Positions 38,159 to 48,320 of a DNA stretch of 64,000 nucleotides are shown one piece after another. The notes below the pieces were generated by a model that was given only the letters and a program-made list of their open reading frames with translations, had not been told where the DNA came from and ran no database searches. The first letter of the stretch is position 1. Every line of letters begins with the position of its first letter. Source of the stretch: Polynucleobacter sp. HIN5. GTDB lineage: Bacteria > Pseudomonadota > Gammaproteobacteria > Burkholderiales > Burkholderiaceae. A program made the translations under genes and the position numbers. Where the stretch lies: NCBI RefSeq assembly GCF_030297555.1, contig NZ_AP028136.1, positions 310,001-374,000 of the forward strand, read 5' to 3'.

Positions 38159-38944
38159 TTAATTCGGTAACTGCTCGTAATCATTACCCGTAAAGCAACC
38201 CTTCCAGGTCGCAAAGAACGAGCAGTACATCACGGTTAACGCAGCCATGGAGAAGGGCGCCACCACAAAGGATGCGTAACGGCTCAAACCGATGATATCC
38301 ATGATCATTCCCAGAGTGAGCGGAATCACAATCAAGACGACGCTCCAAATGGTGATGTAGTAAAAAAACGCACCTTTATTGGTCCAGCACGCCATCCAAC
38401 TCGCAAATAAAGCTTTGCTCGGTGGCATATCAGCCCATGCCACCAAGACGGGCGCAAACCACATCAGCATGGCTACTGGAATATACAAAATACCACCGAT
38501 CATGAGTGAGTAATACAACTGCTGCATGACCTCAGAGGTGATCGGTTTGTCATTGGTAATGAATGGCAGGAGCGCTTGAAAATCAATCACCATGCTGGCA
38601 ATCAAGCTCATGGTGAAGATCATGAGGGCATACACTAGCCCCAGTTGCAAGATACGTTTTTTAACCTCTGGGTTATTGGAGCGAAATGCTGCCAGATAAA
38701 CCGTTGGCAAAATTCGTTCCTTTTGAATCGTTTGACGACATGCGGTCATAAAACCCACCGATAGAGCAGGGGTCAAAATGAGGACCGCAAATACTCCAGC
38801 CAATGGAATCATGATGGCTAGCTGAGCCAGAAAAACATACATAAAGACCAACATCAAGAAGCCTAGCGGGTTTTGCTTGAAGAGCCAAACCCCCTGGCGG
38901 ACCCATACATAGCCTTCATTGGTTGCAACGGGATTGAGATTCAT
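38159..38944 (-). CDS. BPSS1780 family membrane protein
   Basis: A 261-residue integral membrane protein with about six hydrophobic segments and an N-terminal VWVRQGVWLFKQNPLGFLML, the pattern of the Burkholderiales BPSS1780 family of unknown function. It follows thrB in the same direction with a 16-base gap, so it is likely co-transcribed. No catalytic motif is visible. Confidence 0.75.
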   Translation of the reverse strand: MNLNPVATNEGYVWVRQGVWLFKQNPLGFLMLVFMYVFLAQLAIMIPLAGVFAVLILTPALSVGFMTACRQTIQKERILPTVYLAAFRSNNPEVKKRILQLGLVYALMIFTMSLIASMVIDFQALLPFITNDKPITSEVMQQLYYSLMIGGILYIPVAMLMWFAPVLVAWADMPPSKALFASWMACWTNKGAFFYYITIWSVVLIVIPLTLGMIMDIIGLSRYASFVVAPFSMAALTVMYCSFFATWKGCFTGNDYEQLPN

Positions 38945-38960
38945 AGGCGCTTAGCTTACC

Positions 38961-39938
38961 TTAACTTGTGTGACGGCGGTTGCGTAGAATTCGCTCAAAA
39001 TGCGTTGGATCATGGGGTGTGAGCATCTGCGCATTACGCGGTAGATAAAAATCCCAAAGCCGCGAGATCCAAAACCGCAGAGCGGCTGCACGTAACATCG
39101 CGCTCCACGATGCTTCTTCGCCATCGGTGAGTGGGCGCACTGCCATATAGGACGCCAATAAGGCGTGTAAACGCTCGCGATTGAGAGCGCCTGAGCCATT
39201 GGTAAAGGGCTCCTCCAAACACCAATCATTGGCAGTGACGGCTAAATCAAACAACCATTTGTCATTGCCCGCAAAGTAGAAGTCAAAAAAACCACCTAAG
39301 GATTCTTGACCGTGGTGGCGAGTAAAAAGCACATTGTCCCGAAAGAGATCGCAATGGCAAGGGCCCTGAGGAAGAGACTGATATACCGCCGACTGAAAAA
39401 ATGCTTCCTGAAATTGCATCTCGGATAAGAGCAATTCTTTTTGAGACGTATTAAGGTGTGGCACGATGACAGGAACGGTCTCTTGCCACCAGGAGAGGCT
39501 TCGTAAATTGGGTTGGGATAGCGCAAACGATTGCCCAGCCAGATGCATTTTCGCTAACTCTCTACCCACGGCATCGCAATGCTCGCTCTGGGGGGTAAGC
39601 TCTGATTGACCCGAGAGTTTGGTGACAATCGCTGCCGGTTTTCCTTTGATCTCAAACCATAGCTGTCCAGCACGATTGGCAATCGGCTTGGGAATTGAGA
39701 TGCCTTGATTAGCAAGATGAAGCATTAGCTCCAAGTAATAGGGCAGTTGCGCAGCGCTTAACCGTTCAAAGATGGTCAGAACATAGTGATTGATTTCAGA
39801 GGTTTGGCAATCCAGAAAGAAGTTGGAGTTCTCAATCCCACCATGAATACCTTTAAGTTCGATGGCATTGCCAATTGAAAAATCGTTCGCAATGCGAGGA
39901 GCGATCTCGTCAAGAGTGAGGGAGGTATAAACCGCCAT
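38961..39938 (-). CDS. thrB: Homoserine kinase (ThrB, APH-type)
   Basis: A 325-residue protein of the aminoglycoside-phosphotransferase-like homoserine kinase group. It begins MAVYTSLTLDEI, has GIENSNFFL, and the catalytic loop CHCDLFRDNVLF with the following FFDFYFAG metal site. It phosphorylates homoserine in threonine synthesis. This type replaces the GHMP ThrB in many betaproteobacteria. Its start follows the small DUF2782-like gene by eight bases. Confidence 0.9.
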   Translation of the reverse strand: MAVYTSLTLDEIAPRIANDFSIGNAIELKGIHGGIENSNFFLDCQTSEINHYVLTIFERLSAAQLPYYLELMLHLANQGISIPKPIANRAGQLWFEIKGKPAAIVTKLSGQSELTPQSEHCDAVGRELAKMHLAGQSFALSQPNLRSLSWWQETVPVIVPHLNTSQKELLLSEMQFQEAFFQSAVYQSLPQGPCHCDLFRDNVLFTRHHGQESLGGFFDFYFAGNDKWLFDLAVTANDWCLEEPFTNGSGALNRERLHALLASYMAVRPLTDGEEASWSAMLRAAALRFWISRLWDFYLPRNAQMLTPHDPTHFERILRNRRHTS

Positions 39939-39946
39939 GAGTCGGA

Positions 39947-40315
39947 TTACTTTATCGGAATCCGAATACTCGGAACGCTAATCAAATTATCCGATGACAT
40001 CCCGCCTGCTGGAAATACCGTTTGTGGGGGTGACATCTCATAAGTACCAAAGGCGGATTTCACCTCGATCTCAGTAGGTAAATTACTGTCCCGGTATTCG
40101 CGGATTTGAGTACCGGAGGGGTCGGTGTATTCAAAGCTGGGCTTGCGCTCTTCCTTGACGCCAAGACCCGCAGGATTTCTGGATGACGGAGCTAATGGCT
40201 GATTATTAATTTGGTTCAGATCTTCTTTGCTTAGCGCTTGTGTGCCAGATGTTTGGGCAAACACACCATGAGATAAGAGTGCGGCAGAACATACGATGAA
40301 AGCATAGCGCCTCAT
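39947..40315 (-). CDS. Exported hypothetical protein (DUF2782-like)
   Basis: A small periplasmic protein of about 122 residues. The ATG at 40315 gives a signal peptide (MRRYAFIVCSAALLSHGVFAQ) cleaved after VFA; a start at 40357 would add 14 residues before it. The C-terminal part (SGTQIREYRDSN and EIEVKSAFGTYEM) resembles DUF2782 proteins that sit beside thrB and polA in betaproteobacteria. Function unknown. Confidence 0.7.
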   Translation of the reverse strand: MRRYAFIVCSAALLSHGVFAQTSGTQALSKEDLNQINNQPLAPSSRNPAGLGVKEERKPSFEYTDPSGTQIREYRDSNLPTEIEVKSAFGTYEMSPPQTVFPAGGMSSDNLISVPSIRIPIK

Positions 40316-40477
40316 AAGTAGTCCAGATTTAGTAGGTAAATTGAGGGATATCGTCATTTTTATTAAGAGAGAATGCCACCTATTATCCTAAGAAACTAGG
40401 ATTTGCCCCACCGTTGCGCCGATACAGCAAAATCAGGGGTTTTCCAGACCCCAGCAACTAAATTGTACGATTGAGGC

Positions 40478-43240
40478 ATGTCAGCACACCAATTACTCCT
40501 TGTCGACGGCTCTAGTTATCTCTACCGAGCCTTTCATGCCATGCCGGATCTACGAAATAGTGCTGGGGAGCCGACCGGGGCAATCTACGGTATGGTCAAT
40601 ATGATGCGACGCGCCCGTGCGGAAATCGGCGCCGATCACATTGCCTGTGTATTTGATGCCAAGGGTAAGACCTTCCGAGAGGATTTATATCCTGAGTACA
40701 AGGCGCATCGTTCCCCCATGCCCGAGGATTTGGTGGCACAAATCGAGCCGATTCATGAGGTAGTTAAGGCGCTCGGATGGCCAGTGCTCATGATCTCCGG
40801 TGTCGAGGCCGATGATGTGATTGGCACTCTGGCCCGGCAAGCTGCTGAGATGGGCTGGTCAACCGTGATCTCCACGGGTGATAAGGATCTTGCGCAACTC
40901 GTGAATGACAAAGTAACTTTAGTGAACACCATGACCAACGAGAAATTAGATCGCACGGGTGTGGTGGCCAAATTTGGCGTGCCGCCAGAGCGTATTGTGG
41001 ATTACTTGGCCATTATTGGCGATAGCGTCGATAACGTTCCAGGGGTTCATAAAGCCGGACCCAAAACAGCAAATAAATGGTTGGCTGAGTATGGTGATTT
41101 GGATCAACTCATCGCCCACGCTTGCGAAATCAAAGGAGTGGTGGGTGATAACTTACGAGCGAGTCTTGATTGGTTGCCCAAGGCCAAAGAACTGCTGACA
41201 GTAAAACTCGATTGCGACCTCAATCCGCACATCGGTTCATTACATGATTTACACGCGAAGCCCGAAGACCCAAGCCAACTAAGAGCACTCTTTGAGCGCT
41301 ACGCATTTAAATCATGGTTGAAAGAACTAGACGCTAAGAGCGTATCCACTCCGACTTCACAGAGTGCCACGAATCATTCAGATGCCCCCGTCTTGCAAGA
41401 GCCTCTTTCGCAGGAGTCTCAAGCACCATCTAAAAGTGAGATTGCGCGTGACTACACATGCGTGACAACGCAAGAAGTGTTTGAACAATGGCTGCAGAAA
41501 ATTGAACATGCCACACTAACTTGCATTGATACCGAGACCACGAGCCTAGATGCCTTACAAGCCGAGCTGGTGGGGATTTCCTTATCGGTTGAAGAGGGTA
41601 AGGCCTGTTACATCCCGGTTGCGCATCGTACTGGCGAAGAGCAACTGGAACGGAATTGGGTGCTCGCTCGACTAAAGCCCTGGCTTGAGAATCCTGAAGC
41701 GAAGAAGCTTGGTCAAAATCTTAAATACGACATACACGTCTTTGGCAATTATCAAATTCAGGTGCAAGGAGTGGAGCACGACACCTTACTCGAATCTTAT
41801 GTATTGGAGTCGCACCTCAGTCACAGCATGGATAACTTAGCCCAGCGCCATTTGGGAGTGAAGACCATTCAATATGAAGAGGTCTGTGGCAAAGGCGTGC
41901 ATCAAATTGGCTTTGATCAGGTGGATCTCAAAACTGCGACCGAGTATGCCGCTGAAGATGCTGACATCACCCTACGCCTTCATCACCATTTATGGCCGCA
42001 ATTGGAACGCATGCCCAGCTTGCGGTACGTGTATGAACAGATTGAAATGCCAGCGATGCGCGTTTTGGGCATCATGGAAAATAATGGCATCACGATTGAT
42101 CGTGAGAAGTTAGCAATCCAGGGGCAGGAGGTTGGAAAAAAACTCCTCATCCTGGAAAAAGAAATTCATCAACTGGCGGGTCAGCCATTTAATATCCAAT
42201 CCCCCAAGCAAATCGGTGAAATTTTATTTGGGCAGCTGCAACTCCCCGTTGTCAAAAAAACCCCATCGGGAGCCCCGTCCACGGATGAAGAGGTTTTGCA
42301 AAAGCTTGCTGAAGACTTTCCCTTGCCTGCACGGATTTTGGATTACCGCAGTTTGGCCAAGTTGATGTCAACCTATATTGAGAAATTACCGCGCATGATC
42401 AATCCCAAAACAGGGCGCGTCCATACCAATTACGCCCAAGCCGTTGCGGTCACCGGCCGTTTGGCGTCAAATGATCCTAATTTGCAAAATATTCCAGTAC
42501 GCACCGAAGAAGGTCGTCGGATTCGGGAGGCCTTTGTTCCTCAAGCAGGCTATCGCTTGGTTTCGGCCGATTACTCGCAAATTGAGCTGCGCATCATGGC
42601 GCACATTGCCGAGGATGAAAACTTATTAGCTGCGTTTAAAGCGGGCAAGGATATTCATCAAGCGACTGCCGCCGAGATCTTTGCGATTCCACTGGAGCAA
42701 GTGAGTTCGGAACAACGGCGTTATGCCAAAGTGATTAACTTTGGTCTCATTTATGGCATGAGTGCCTATGGATTAGCTAGCAATTTAAAGATCGAGCGCG
42801 CCGCTGCACAGCAGTACATTGCAAAATATTTTGAGCGTTACCCAGGCGTTGCTCAATATATGGAACGCACTCGAGAAGAGGCTCGCACCAATGGGTATGT
42901 AGAAACCGTATTTGGGCGACGCTTATGGTTGCCGGATATCAAAGCCAATGGACCAAAACGCCAGGGAGCCGAGCGCGCGGCGATTAATGCGCCAATGCAA
43001 GGAACAGCCGCTGATCTTATTAAGTTGGCGATGGTCGCGGTACAAAATTGGCTTGAACAAGAGCAACTGAAGACCCGTATGCTCTTGCAAGTGCATGATG
43101 AGCTTGTCTTTGAGGCCCCGCCTGACGAGCTTGAGCATCTAAAATCATCTCTACCTCAACTGATGGGATCGATTGCCGAACTGAAGGTGCCTCTAATTGT
43201 GAGTATCGGAGTTGGCGATAATTGGGAAGAAGCGCATTAG
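40478..43240 (+). CDS. polA: DNA polymerase I
   Basis: A 920-residue polymerase with three domains. The 5'-3' exonuclease (VDGSSYLYRAFHAMPDL, GVEADDVIGTLA) is at the N-terminus. The proofreading domain keeps its DxE (CIDTETTSLDA) and YAAEDADITLRL. The polymerase domain has DPNLQNIPVRTEEGRRIREAF, SADYSQIELRI and QVHDELVFE. It processes Okazaki fragments and repair gaps. Intact metal ligands suggest an active proofreading exonuclease. Confidence 0.96.
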   Translation: MSAHQLLLVDGSSYLYRAFHAMPDLRNSAGEPTGAIYGMVNMMRRARAEIGADHIACVFDAKGKTFREDLYPEYKAHRSPMPEDLVAQIEPIHEVVKALGWPVLMISGVEADDVIGTLARQAAEMGWSTVISTGDKDLAQLVNDKVTLVNTMTNEKLDRTGVVAKFGVPPERIVDYLAIIGDSVDNVPGVHKAGPKTANKWLAEYGDLDQLIAHACEIKGVVGDNLRASLDWLPKAKELLTVKLDCDLNPHIGSLHDLHAKPEDPSQLRALFERYAFKSWLKELDAKSVSTPTSQSATNHSDAPVLQEPLSQESQAPSKSEIARDYTCVTTQEVFEQWLQKIEHATLTCIDTETTSLDALQAELVGISLSVEEGKACYIPVAHRTGEEQLERNWVLARLKPWLENPEAKKLGQNLKYDIHVFGNYQIQVQGVEHDTLLESYVLESHLSHSMDNLAQRHLGVKTIQYEEVCGKGVHQIGFDQVDLKTATEYAAEDADITLRLHHHLWPQLERMPSLRYVYEQIEMPAMRVLGIMENNGITIDREKLAIQGQEVGKKLLILEKEIHQLAGQPFNIQSPKQIGEILFGQLQLPVVKKTPSGAPSTDEEVLQKLAEDFPLPARILDYRSLAKLMSTYIEKLPRMINPKTGRVHTNYAQAVAVTGRLASNDPNLQNIPVRTEEGRRIREAFVPQAGYRLVSADYSQIELRIMAHIAEDENLLAAFKAGKDIHQATAAEIFAIPLEQVSSEQRRYAKVINFGLIYGMSAYGLASNLKIERAAAQQYIAKYFERYPGVAQYMERTREEARTNGYVETVFGRRLWLPDIKANGPKRQGAERAAINAPMQGTAADLIKLAMVAVQNWLEQEQLKTRMLLQVHDELVFEAPPDELEHLKSSLPQLMGSIAELKVPLIVSIGVGDNWEEAH

Positions 43241-43277
43241 CGCACGCGTTGTTGAAATCAAACTAGGAGACAAGACA

Positions 43278-44177
43278 ATGAGTAATGATCATAAGCAAAA
43301 TGATTTAGGTCGACGTGATTTCATGAAGACCTCACTGAAAGCCTCAACTGCAACGGTGACCGCCGGAGCCTTGGGGATTGGGTTTGTAGCCGCTTCGGAT
43401 CCTGTTTTGGCCCAAGCGATTAAAACCGACTTTACTGGCATTAAAGCGGGTGAGCAGGATATTCCAGTTGGGACATTTAATATGCCGGCTTATATTTCTC
43501 GTCCCGAGAAAGCGAGTGGCCCATTACCCATCGTGATTGTCGTGAGTGAGATTTTTGGTGTACATGAGTACATCGCTGACACCACTCGGCGTTTTGCAAA
43601 GTTGGGTTACATGGCGATTGCGCCAGAGTTCTTTACCCGTGCAGGCGATCCCAATACCTTTGGAACCATTGCCGAGATTCAGAGCAATATTGTGGCCAAG
43701 ACCCCCGATGCTCAAGTATTGGGCGATCTCAAGGCTGCGATTGCCTGGGCTGGTAAAAATGGCGGCGATCTTAAAAAAGTCGGTGTCACTGGATTTTGCT
43801 GGGGTGGACGCATTACCTGGTTAGCCGCAACGATGCCTGAGGTGAAGGCGGGCGTGGCTTGGTATGGACGCCTGGTGGGCGATAAAACCGCTAATAACCC
43901 AAGACAGCCCGTTGAGATTGCAGCCGATCTCAAAGCCCCAGTATTGGGCCTTTACGGTTCAGCTGATACTGGTATTCCACTCGATACCGTGGAGCAAATG
44001 AAAGCAGCGCTCGCTAAAGCAAGTTCCAATTCTGCAGCGAAAGCCTCCAAGTTCGAGATCTATCCGGATGCACCTCACGCCTTTCATGCGGACTACCGCA
44101 ATACCTACCGCGAGGGTCCCGCAAAAGATGGCTGGGCAAAATGCTTAGCTTGGTTTAAGCAGTACGGCGTTTCTTAA
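43278..44177 (+). CDS. Tat-exported dienelactone hydrolase family protein
   Basis: A 299-residue alpha/beta hydrolase. The N-terminus has a twin-arginine signal (LGRRDFMKTSLKAS, then a hydrophobic run ending near VLAQ), so it is expected in the periplasm. The nucleophile is Cys in GFCWGG, with Asp in GSADTGIP and His in APHAFHADY, the dienelactone hydrolase triad. The ATG at 43278 has a TAGGAGA site. A periplasmic location is less common for the family; the substrate is unknown. Confidence 0.87.
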   Translation: MSNDHKQNDLGRRDFMKTSLKASTATVTAGALGIGFVAASDPVLAQAIKTDFTGIKAGEQDIPVGTFNMPAYISRPEKASGPLPIVIVVSEIFGVHEYIADTTRRFAKLGYMAIAPEFFTRAGDPNTFGTIAEIQSNIVAKTPDAQVLGDLKAAIAWAGKNGGDLKKVGVTGFCWGGRITWLAATMPEVKAGVAWYGRLVGDKTANNPRQPVEIAADLKAPVLGLYGSADTGIPLDTVEQMKAALAKASSNSAAKASKFEIYPDAPHAFHADYRNTYREGPAKDGWAKCLAWFKQYGVS

Positions 44178-44198
44178 AAATAGAGTTAGTCGAGCGGA

Positions 44199-44987
44199 TT
44201 GCCTGTGGGTTTGAGCACACTTCAAATGATTGTTTTGGTCACCGCAGGCGCCGGGCTTGCGAGTGTGCTCGCTGCCGCAAGCCTTTCATTAACCCTGCTG
44301 GCCAAGATCGTCAACCACATGGTGAGCCTCTCGGTCGGTATTTTGTTGGCCACCGCCTTTTTGCATTCTTTGCCTGAGGCCTTTGAGATCCCAGGTGCGC
44401 AAGCCCACTATCTATTTGCCACCCTCTTGGGTGGATTGCTTGGATTTTTTCTCTTGGAAAAAATCGCGCTCCTACGTCATAGTCACCATCATGAAGGCGA
44501 TGGTCATGACCATCACCACGGCCACGATAAAGAAGCGGCGGGTAGTAGTGGTTGGATGATTTTGGTGGGTGACAGTATTCATAATTTTGTGGATGGTGTA
44601 TTGATTGCTGCGGCCTTCATGGTGGATGTGCAAATCGGCATCTTTACTGCCTTAGCCATCATTGCGCATGAGATCCCGCAAGAGATTGGAGACTTCATCA
44701 TACTTCTCAATGCGGGCTTCTCTCGGGCACGCGCATTGCTATACAACGGAATTAGCGGTTTGATGGCAGTGGTTGGCGGGGTGCTGGCGTATTACTTTTT
44801 AGAGCGCGCTACCCAAGTGATGCCCTATCTACTGGTGATTGCATCGAGCAGCTTTATTTACATTGCAGTGAGTGATTTAATTCCGCAGATGCATCGGCGA
44901 CCCCATTGGCAGGAGTCACTACGCCAAATCGTATTGATTGCAATCGGGGTCGGGATTGTGGTTTTACTGACCGACCACAACCACTAA
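44199..44987 (+). CDS. ZIP family metal transporter
   Basis: A 262-residue transporter with about eight membrane segments. A His-rich cytoplasmic loop (HSHHHEGDGHDHHHGHD) lies at about residues 90-107, and the metal-site helices are DSIHNFVDGVLIAAAF and IIAHEIPQEIGDFIIL. ZIP proteins import zinc, iron or manganese. The TTG at 44199 is the farthest start and gives a complete first helix; a GTG at 44205 is possible. Confidence 0.88.
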   Translation: MPVGLSTLQMIVLVTAGAGLASVLAAASLSLTLLAKIVNHMVSLSVGILLATAFLHSLPEAFEIPGAQAHYLFATLLGGLLGFFLLEKIALLRHSHHHEGDGHDHHHGHDKEAAGSSGWMILVGDSIHNFVDGVLIAAAFMVDVQIGIFTALAIIAHEIPQEIGDFIILLNAGFSRARALLYNGISGLMAVVGGVLAYYFLERATQVMPYLLVIASSSFIYIAVSDLIPQMHRRPHWQESLRQIVLIAIGVGIVVLLTDHNH

Positions 44988-45009
44988 TTTAAAAGAGTAC
45001 GAACTCGTT

Positions 45010-45843
45010 TTATCGCTCGATCGGACGACTTGGATCCGAACACCACTCACTCCAACTGCCCACATGTAAGCGTGAGCCACTGAGGCCCGCTGCTTCCATC
45101 GCTAACAGATTATGGCAAGCACTAACCCCAGACCCACACGAATGAATAATCGTTCCTGGTTTTTGCTGACCAATCAGGAGAACAAATTCTTTATAGAGCT
45201 GTTCTGGTGATTTAAATTTACCCGAGACCAAATTCTCCTTAAAGCAGCGATTGGTCGCTCCGGGAATATGACCACCGACCGGGTCTAAAGTTTCGTTCTC
45301 GCCGCGAAAGCGATCGGCAGTGCGCGCATCAATCACCATTTTGCGAGCATCGGCTTGGACGTTTTGCTCCATCTCATCAATCGTGACCACGCCCTGGTAG
45401 GGATAAGCCTCTGGCGAAGTGGTTAATGGAGTGGGCTCACGACCTGTATGACCAATACTGCCGTTCCAGGCATCTAAGCCGCCATCAAGTACTTGAACCG
45501 AGGCATGGCCAATCGAGCGCAGCATCCACCATAAGCGGCTTGCAAAGGTGCCGCCATGGCTATCGTAGGCAACCACATGCGTGTGATTGGCAATCCCAAG
45601 ACGTTGACGGGTTTTTGCCCAAGCCTCAGGGCTTGGGAGTGGATGCCGACCATTCTTCCCCGTTTTGGGGCCTGATAAATCTTTATCGACATTGACATAA
45701 ATGGCGCCAGTGATGTGGGCATTTTTGTACATTGCATAGCCGGCGTTGGCGTTGGTGAGATCAAAACGGCAGTCACAAATTAAGACATCACTACCCTCAT
45801 TGATGAGTTCTTCCAGTTGATTTGCGGTAATGATGGGATTCAT
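45010..45843 (-). CDS. sseA: Sulfurtransferase (rhodanese, two-domain)
   Basis: A 277-residue tandem rhodanese. The inactive first domain has DCRFDLTNANAGY and the second carries the catalytic Cys in IHSCGSGVSAC. It moves sulfane sulfur from thiosulfate or mercaptopyruvate. CGSGV is the loop of mercaptopyruvate sulfurtransferases. A strong AGGAGG ribosome site precedes the ATG. It is downstream of the Rieske gene in the same direction. Confidence 0.9.
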   Translation of the reverse strand: MNPIITANQLEELINEGSDVLICDCRFDLTNANAGYAMYKNAHITGAIYVNVDKDLSGPKTGKNGRHPLPSPEAWAKTRQRLGIANHTHVVAYDSHGGTFASRLWWMLRSIGHASVQVLDGGLDAWNGSIGHTGREPTPLTTSPEAYPYQGVVTIDEMEQNVQADARKMVIDARTADRFRGENETLDPVGGHIPGATNRCFKENLVSGKFKSPEQLYKEFVLLIGQQKPGTIIHSCGSGVSACHNLLAMEAAGLSGSRLHVGSWSEWCSDPSRPIER

Positions 45844-45866
45844 GTGGCCTCCTGGGTGAAGATCAA

Positions 45867-46973
45867 TTAGTAGTTCATTTCACGACGATACCATTCGTGG
45901 AAGTGTTGCATACCATCTTCCATGGGGCTTTGATAAGGACCCACTTCGTTCTGAGCGCGAGCAAGTAGTGCCGCACGACCTGCATCCATACGCTCGGCAA
46001 TTTCATCATCCTCAATGCAGGTTTCCATATACGCTGCGCGCTCAGCCTCGATAAACTCCCGCTCAAAAAGAGTAATTTCTTCAGGGTAATAGAACTCCAC
46101 GATATTGCGGGTCTTATTTGGGGCAATCGGATGCAGCGTTGAAATGCAGAGCACGCCTGGATACCACTCGACCATCACATTGGGGTAGTAGGTCAGCCAG
46201 ATGGCGCCATGCTTTGGCATCTGACCTTGGTGATGACGTAAAACCGCGTCGTGCCAGGCGCGGTAGGTGGGTGTGCCGGGCTTACTTAGTTCTTTATGAA
46301 TGCCGACGGTCTGGACGCTGTGCCAGTCACCAAACTCCCAGCGTAAATCATCGCACGACACAAACTTACCAAGCCCCGGATGAAAAGGGACTACATGATA
46401 GTCCTCGAGATACACCTCAATAAAGGTCTTCCAGTTGTAATTGCACTCGTGCACCTCGACATGGTCGAGCATATAACCCGAGAAATCTAAATCGCGTCCA
46501 ACAGAAAGTTTTCCGAGGTCTGCTTGTACATCGCGAGGACCCTCAAACAATAGACCCTGCCAGTTTTGTAGAGGCGATTTACCAAGATTCAAACAAGGCT
46601 TATCACCAAAATGCGGAGCACCTAGCAACTGACCTTCTAGGTCATAGGTCCAGCGGTGCAGTGGGCAAACAATAGTATCGACCTTGCCGCTACCATTGAG
46701 CATCAAGGCTTGACGATGGCGGCAGACGTTCGATAGCAGTTCCACGCCATTGGGGCCTTCATGGTTGCGAACTAGGATTCGCCCCTCATTTTCCGCTAGC
46801 AGGGTTCGGTACGAACCTGTTTCGGGAACCATGAGTTCATGGCCGACGTAGCCAGGCCCTTGCTGAAATAGCAATTGCAGCTCCCGTTGAAATAAATCAA
46901 CGTCAAAATATGCCGAAACCGGCAGTTGTAAATTGGACGGCGCAAGAAATTGCGCGGTAGCCAGATTAGTCAT
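45867..46973 (-). CDS. Rieske aromatic ring-hydroxylating oxygenase, alpha subunit
   Basis: A 368-residue oxygenase. The Rieske 2Fe-2S ligands are CRHRQALM and CPLHRWTY (about residues 85-108), and the mononuclear iron site is DYHVVPFHPG. The ATG at 46973 has GGGGAGA immediately upstream; the longer frame to 47099 adds 42 unlike residues. No reductase or small subunit is adjacent, so electrons must come from elsewhere. It resembles the choline-monooxygenase-like branch, but the substrate cannot be read. Confidence 0.88.
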   Translation of the reverse strand: MTNLATAQFLAPSNLQLPVSAYFDVDLFQRELQLLFQQGPGYVGHELMVPETGSYRTLLAENEGRILVRNHEGPNGVELLSNVCRHRQALMLNGSGKVDTIVCPLHRWTYDLEGQLLGAPHFGDKPCLNLGKSPLQNWQGLLFEGPRDVQADLGKLSVGRDLDFSGYMLDHVEVHECNYNWKTFIEVYLEDYHVVPFHPGLGKFVSCDDLRWEFGDWHSVQTVGIHKELSKPGTPTYRAWHDAVLRHHQGQMPKHGAIWLTYYPNVMVEWYPGVLCISTLHPIAPNKTRNIVEFYYPEEITLFEREFIEAERAAYMETCIEDDEIAERMDAGRAALLARAQNEVGPYQSPMEDGMQHFHEWYRREMNY

Positions 46974-47163
46974 TCTCCCCACCCCCGAAAAGTCAGCCGA
47001 AGCTAAGCGGAACAACCAATCCAACCATCGACATGTCGATATTGGAAAGGAAGAGGGATTATACCCATGGGGCAAAAATCTGCCTGTGACTTTTATCAAA
47101 AAGACGAAAACCTCAATAAACCCGCAAATTAGCTTGAATTGAATTCGGTATTAAGATGACGAA

Positions 47164-47391
47164 ATGGCAAGTAAGAAAACCACCTCGGCTTCGCCCGAAT
47201 CCAGCATTGACCCCCAAATGCGCTATGAGGCAGCCCTCAAGGAGTTGGAGTCCTTGGTGATGGCGATGGAGTCCGGCAAATTATCCCTAGAGGAGACCTT
47301 GGCCGCCTATCAGCGCGGTGCTGCCTTACTCAAACACTGTCAGGGTGTTTTGGCTCAGGTCGAGCAACAAGTCAAAGTGATCGAGAGTTAG
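47164..47391 (+). CDS. xseB: Exodeoxyribonuclease VII small subunit
   Basis: A 75-residue XseB with the family core YEAALKELESLVMAMESGKL then SLEETLAAYQRGAALL. It associates in several copies with the large XseA nuclease. It stands first in the xseB-ispA-dxs gene order common in proteobacteria, 19 bases before ispA. Confidence 0.93.
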   Translation: MASKKTTSASPESSIDPQMRYEAALKELESLVMAMESGKLSLEETLAAYQRGAALLKHCQGVLAQVEQQVKVIES

Positions 47392-47410
47392 GTCGATTAA
47401 CGCTGCATCG

Positions 47411-48319
47411 ATGAGCTCATTTTCATTCGAGGCATGGTTGGCCTCCCAATCGCAACGAGCAGAAAGCGCGCTTCTTCAGTACCTTGATCCGGATACGGTA
47501 GCGCCGCAGCATTTGCATACCGCGATGCGCTATGCCGTTCTTGGTGGTGGCAAACGAATTCGTCCCCTATTAGTATTTGCTGCGAGTGAGTTAGGGTCAG
47601 TTGATCAAGTGGATGGGTCGCTTGTGAATCGTGCCGCGAGTGCGATTGAGATGATTCATACCTATTCCCTGGTGCACGATGATTTGCCATGCATGGACGA
47701 TGATGATTTACGCCGCGGACGCCCTACAGTTCATAAAGCCTATGATGAGGCGACTGCTTTACTAGTGGGCGATGCATTGCAAACCCGTGCTTTTGAAATC
47801 CTCTCGTATCCAGTCGGTCCTGACCCAAAGACCGGTTTTGCACAGCTGCGCATGATTGCTTCCTTGGCCTACGCCTCCGGTTCTAAGGGCATGGCCGGTG
47901 GACAGGCGATTGATTTGCAGAACGTGGGCAAAAAAATGGACTTGCCCGCTCTAGAAGAAATGCATGCCATGAAGACCGGTGCTCTGCTCATTTGCGCTGT
48001 CCAGCTCGGAGGGATTGCCGCCCAATTGTCCGATCAAGCGATGGCTCAACTTGATACTTACGCAAAGGCGATTGGCTTGGCTTTTCAGGTGGTGGACGAT
48101 ATTCTGGATGCGACCGCTGATAGTGCAACACTTGGAAAAACGGCGGGCAAAGATGCGGCGCAAGATAAGCCTACCTATGTGACCCTGAAGGGTTTAGACT
48201 ATGCAAACGAACTGGCTAATGAATTAAAGGGGAGAGCGCTAAACAGTCTGAATGAGTTTGGGCCACAGGCCGATGCCTTGCGTCATATTGCTCATTTAGT
48301 TGTGGATCGCAAAAAATAG
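47411..48319 (+). CDS. ispA: Farnesyl diphosphate synthase (polyprenyl synthase)
   Basis: A 302-residue prenyltransferase with GGGKRIRP, the first Asp-rich motif [17 protein letters not shown] and the second DDILD. It condenses isopentenyl and dimethylallyl diphosphates to farnesyl diphosphate, upstream of undecaprenyl and quinone synthesis. The stop is followed after one base by the dxs start. Confidence 0.93.
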   Translation: MSSFSFEAWLASQSQRAESALLQYLDPDTVAPQHLHTAMRYAVLGGGKRIRPLLVFAASELGSVDQVDGSLVNRAASAIEMIHTYSLVHDDLPCMDDDDLRRGRPTVHKAYDEATALLVGDALQTRAFEILSYPVGPDPKTGFAQLRMIASLAYASGSKGMAGGQAIDLQNVGKKMDLPALEEMHAMKTGALLICAVQLGGIAAQLSDQAMAQLDTYAKAIGLAFQVVDDILDATADSATLGKTAGKDAAQDKPTYVTLKGLDYANELANELKGRALNSLNEFGPQADALRHIAHLVVDRKK

Positions 48320-48320
48320 T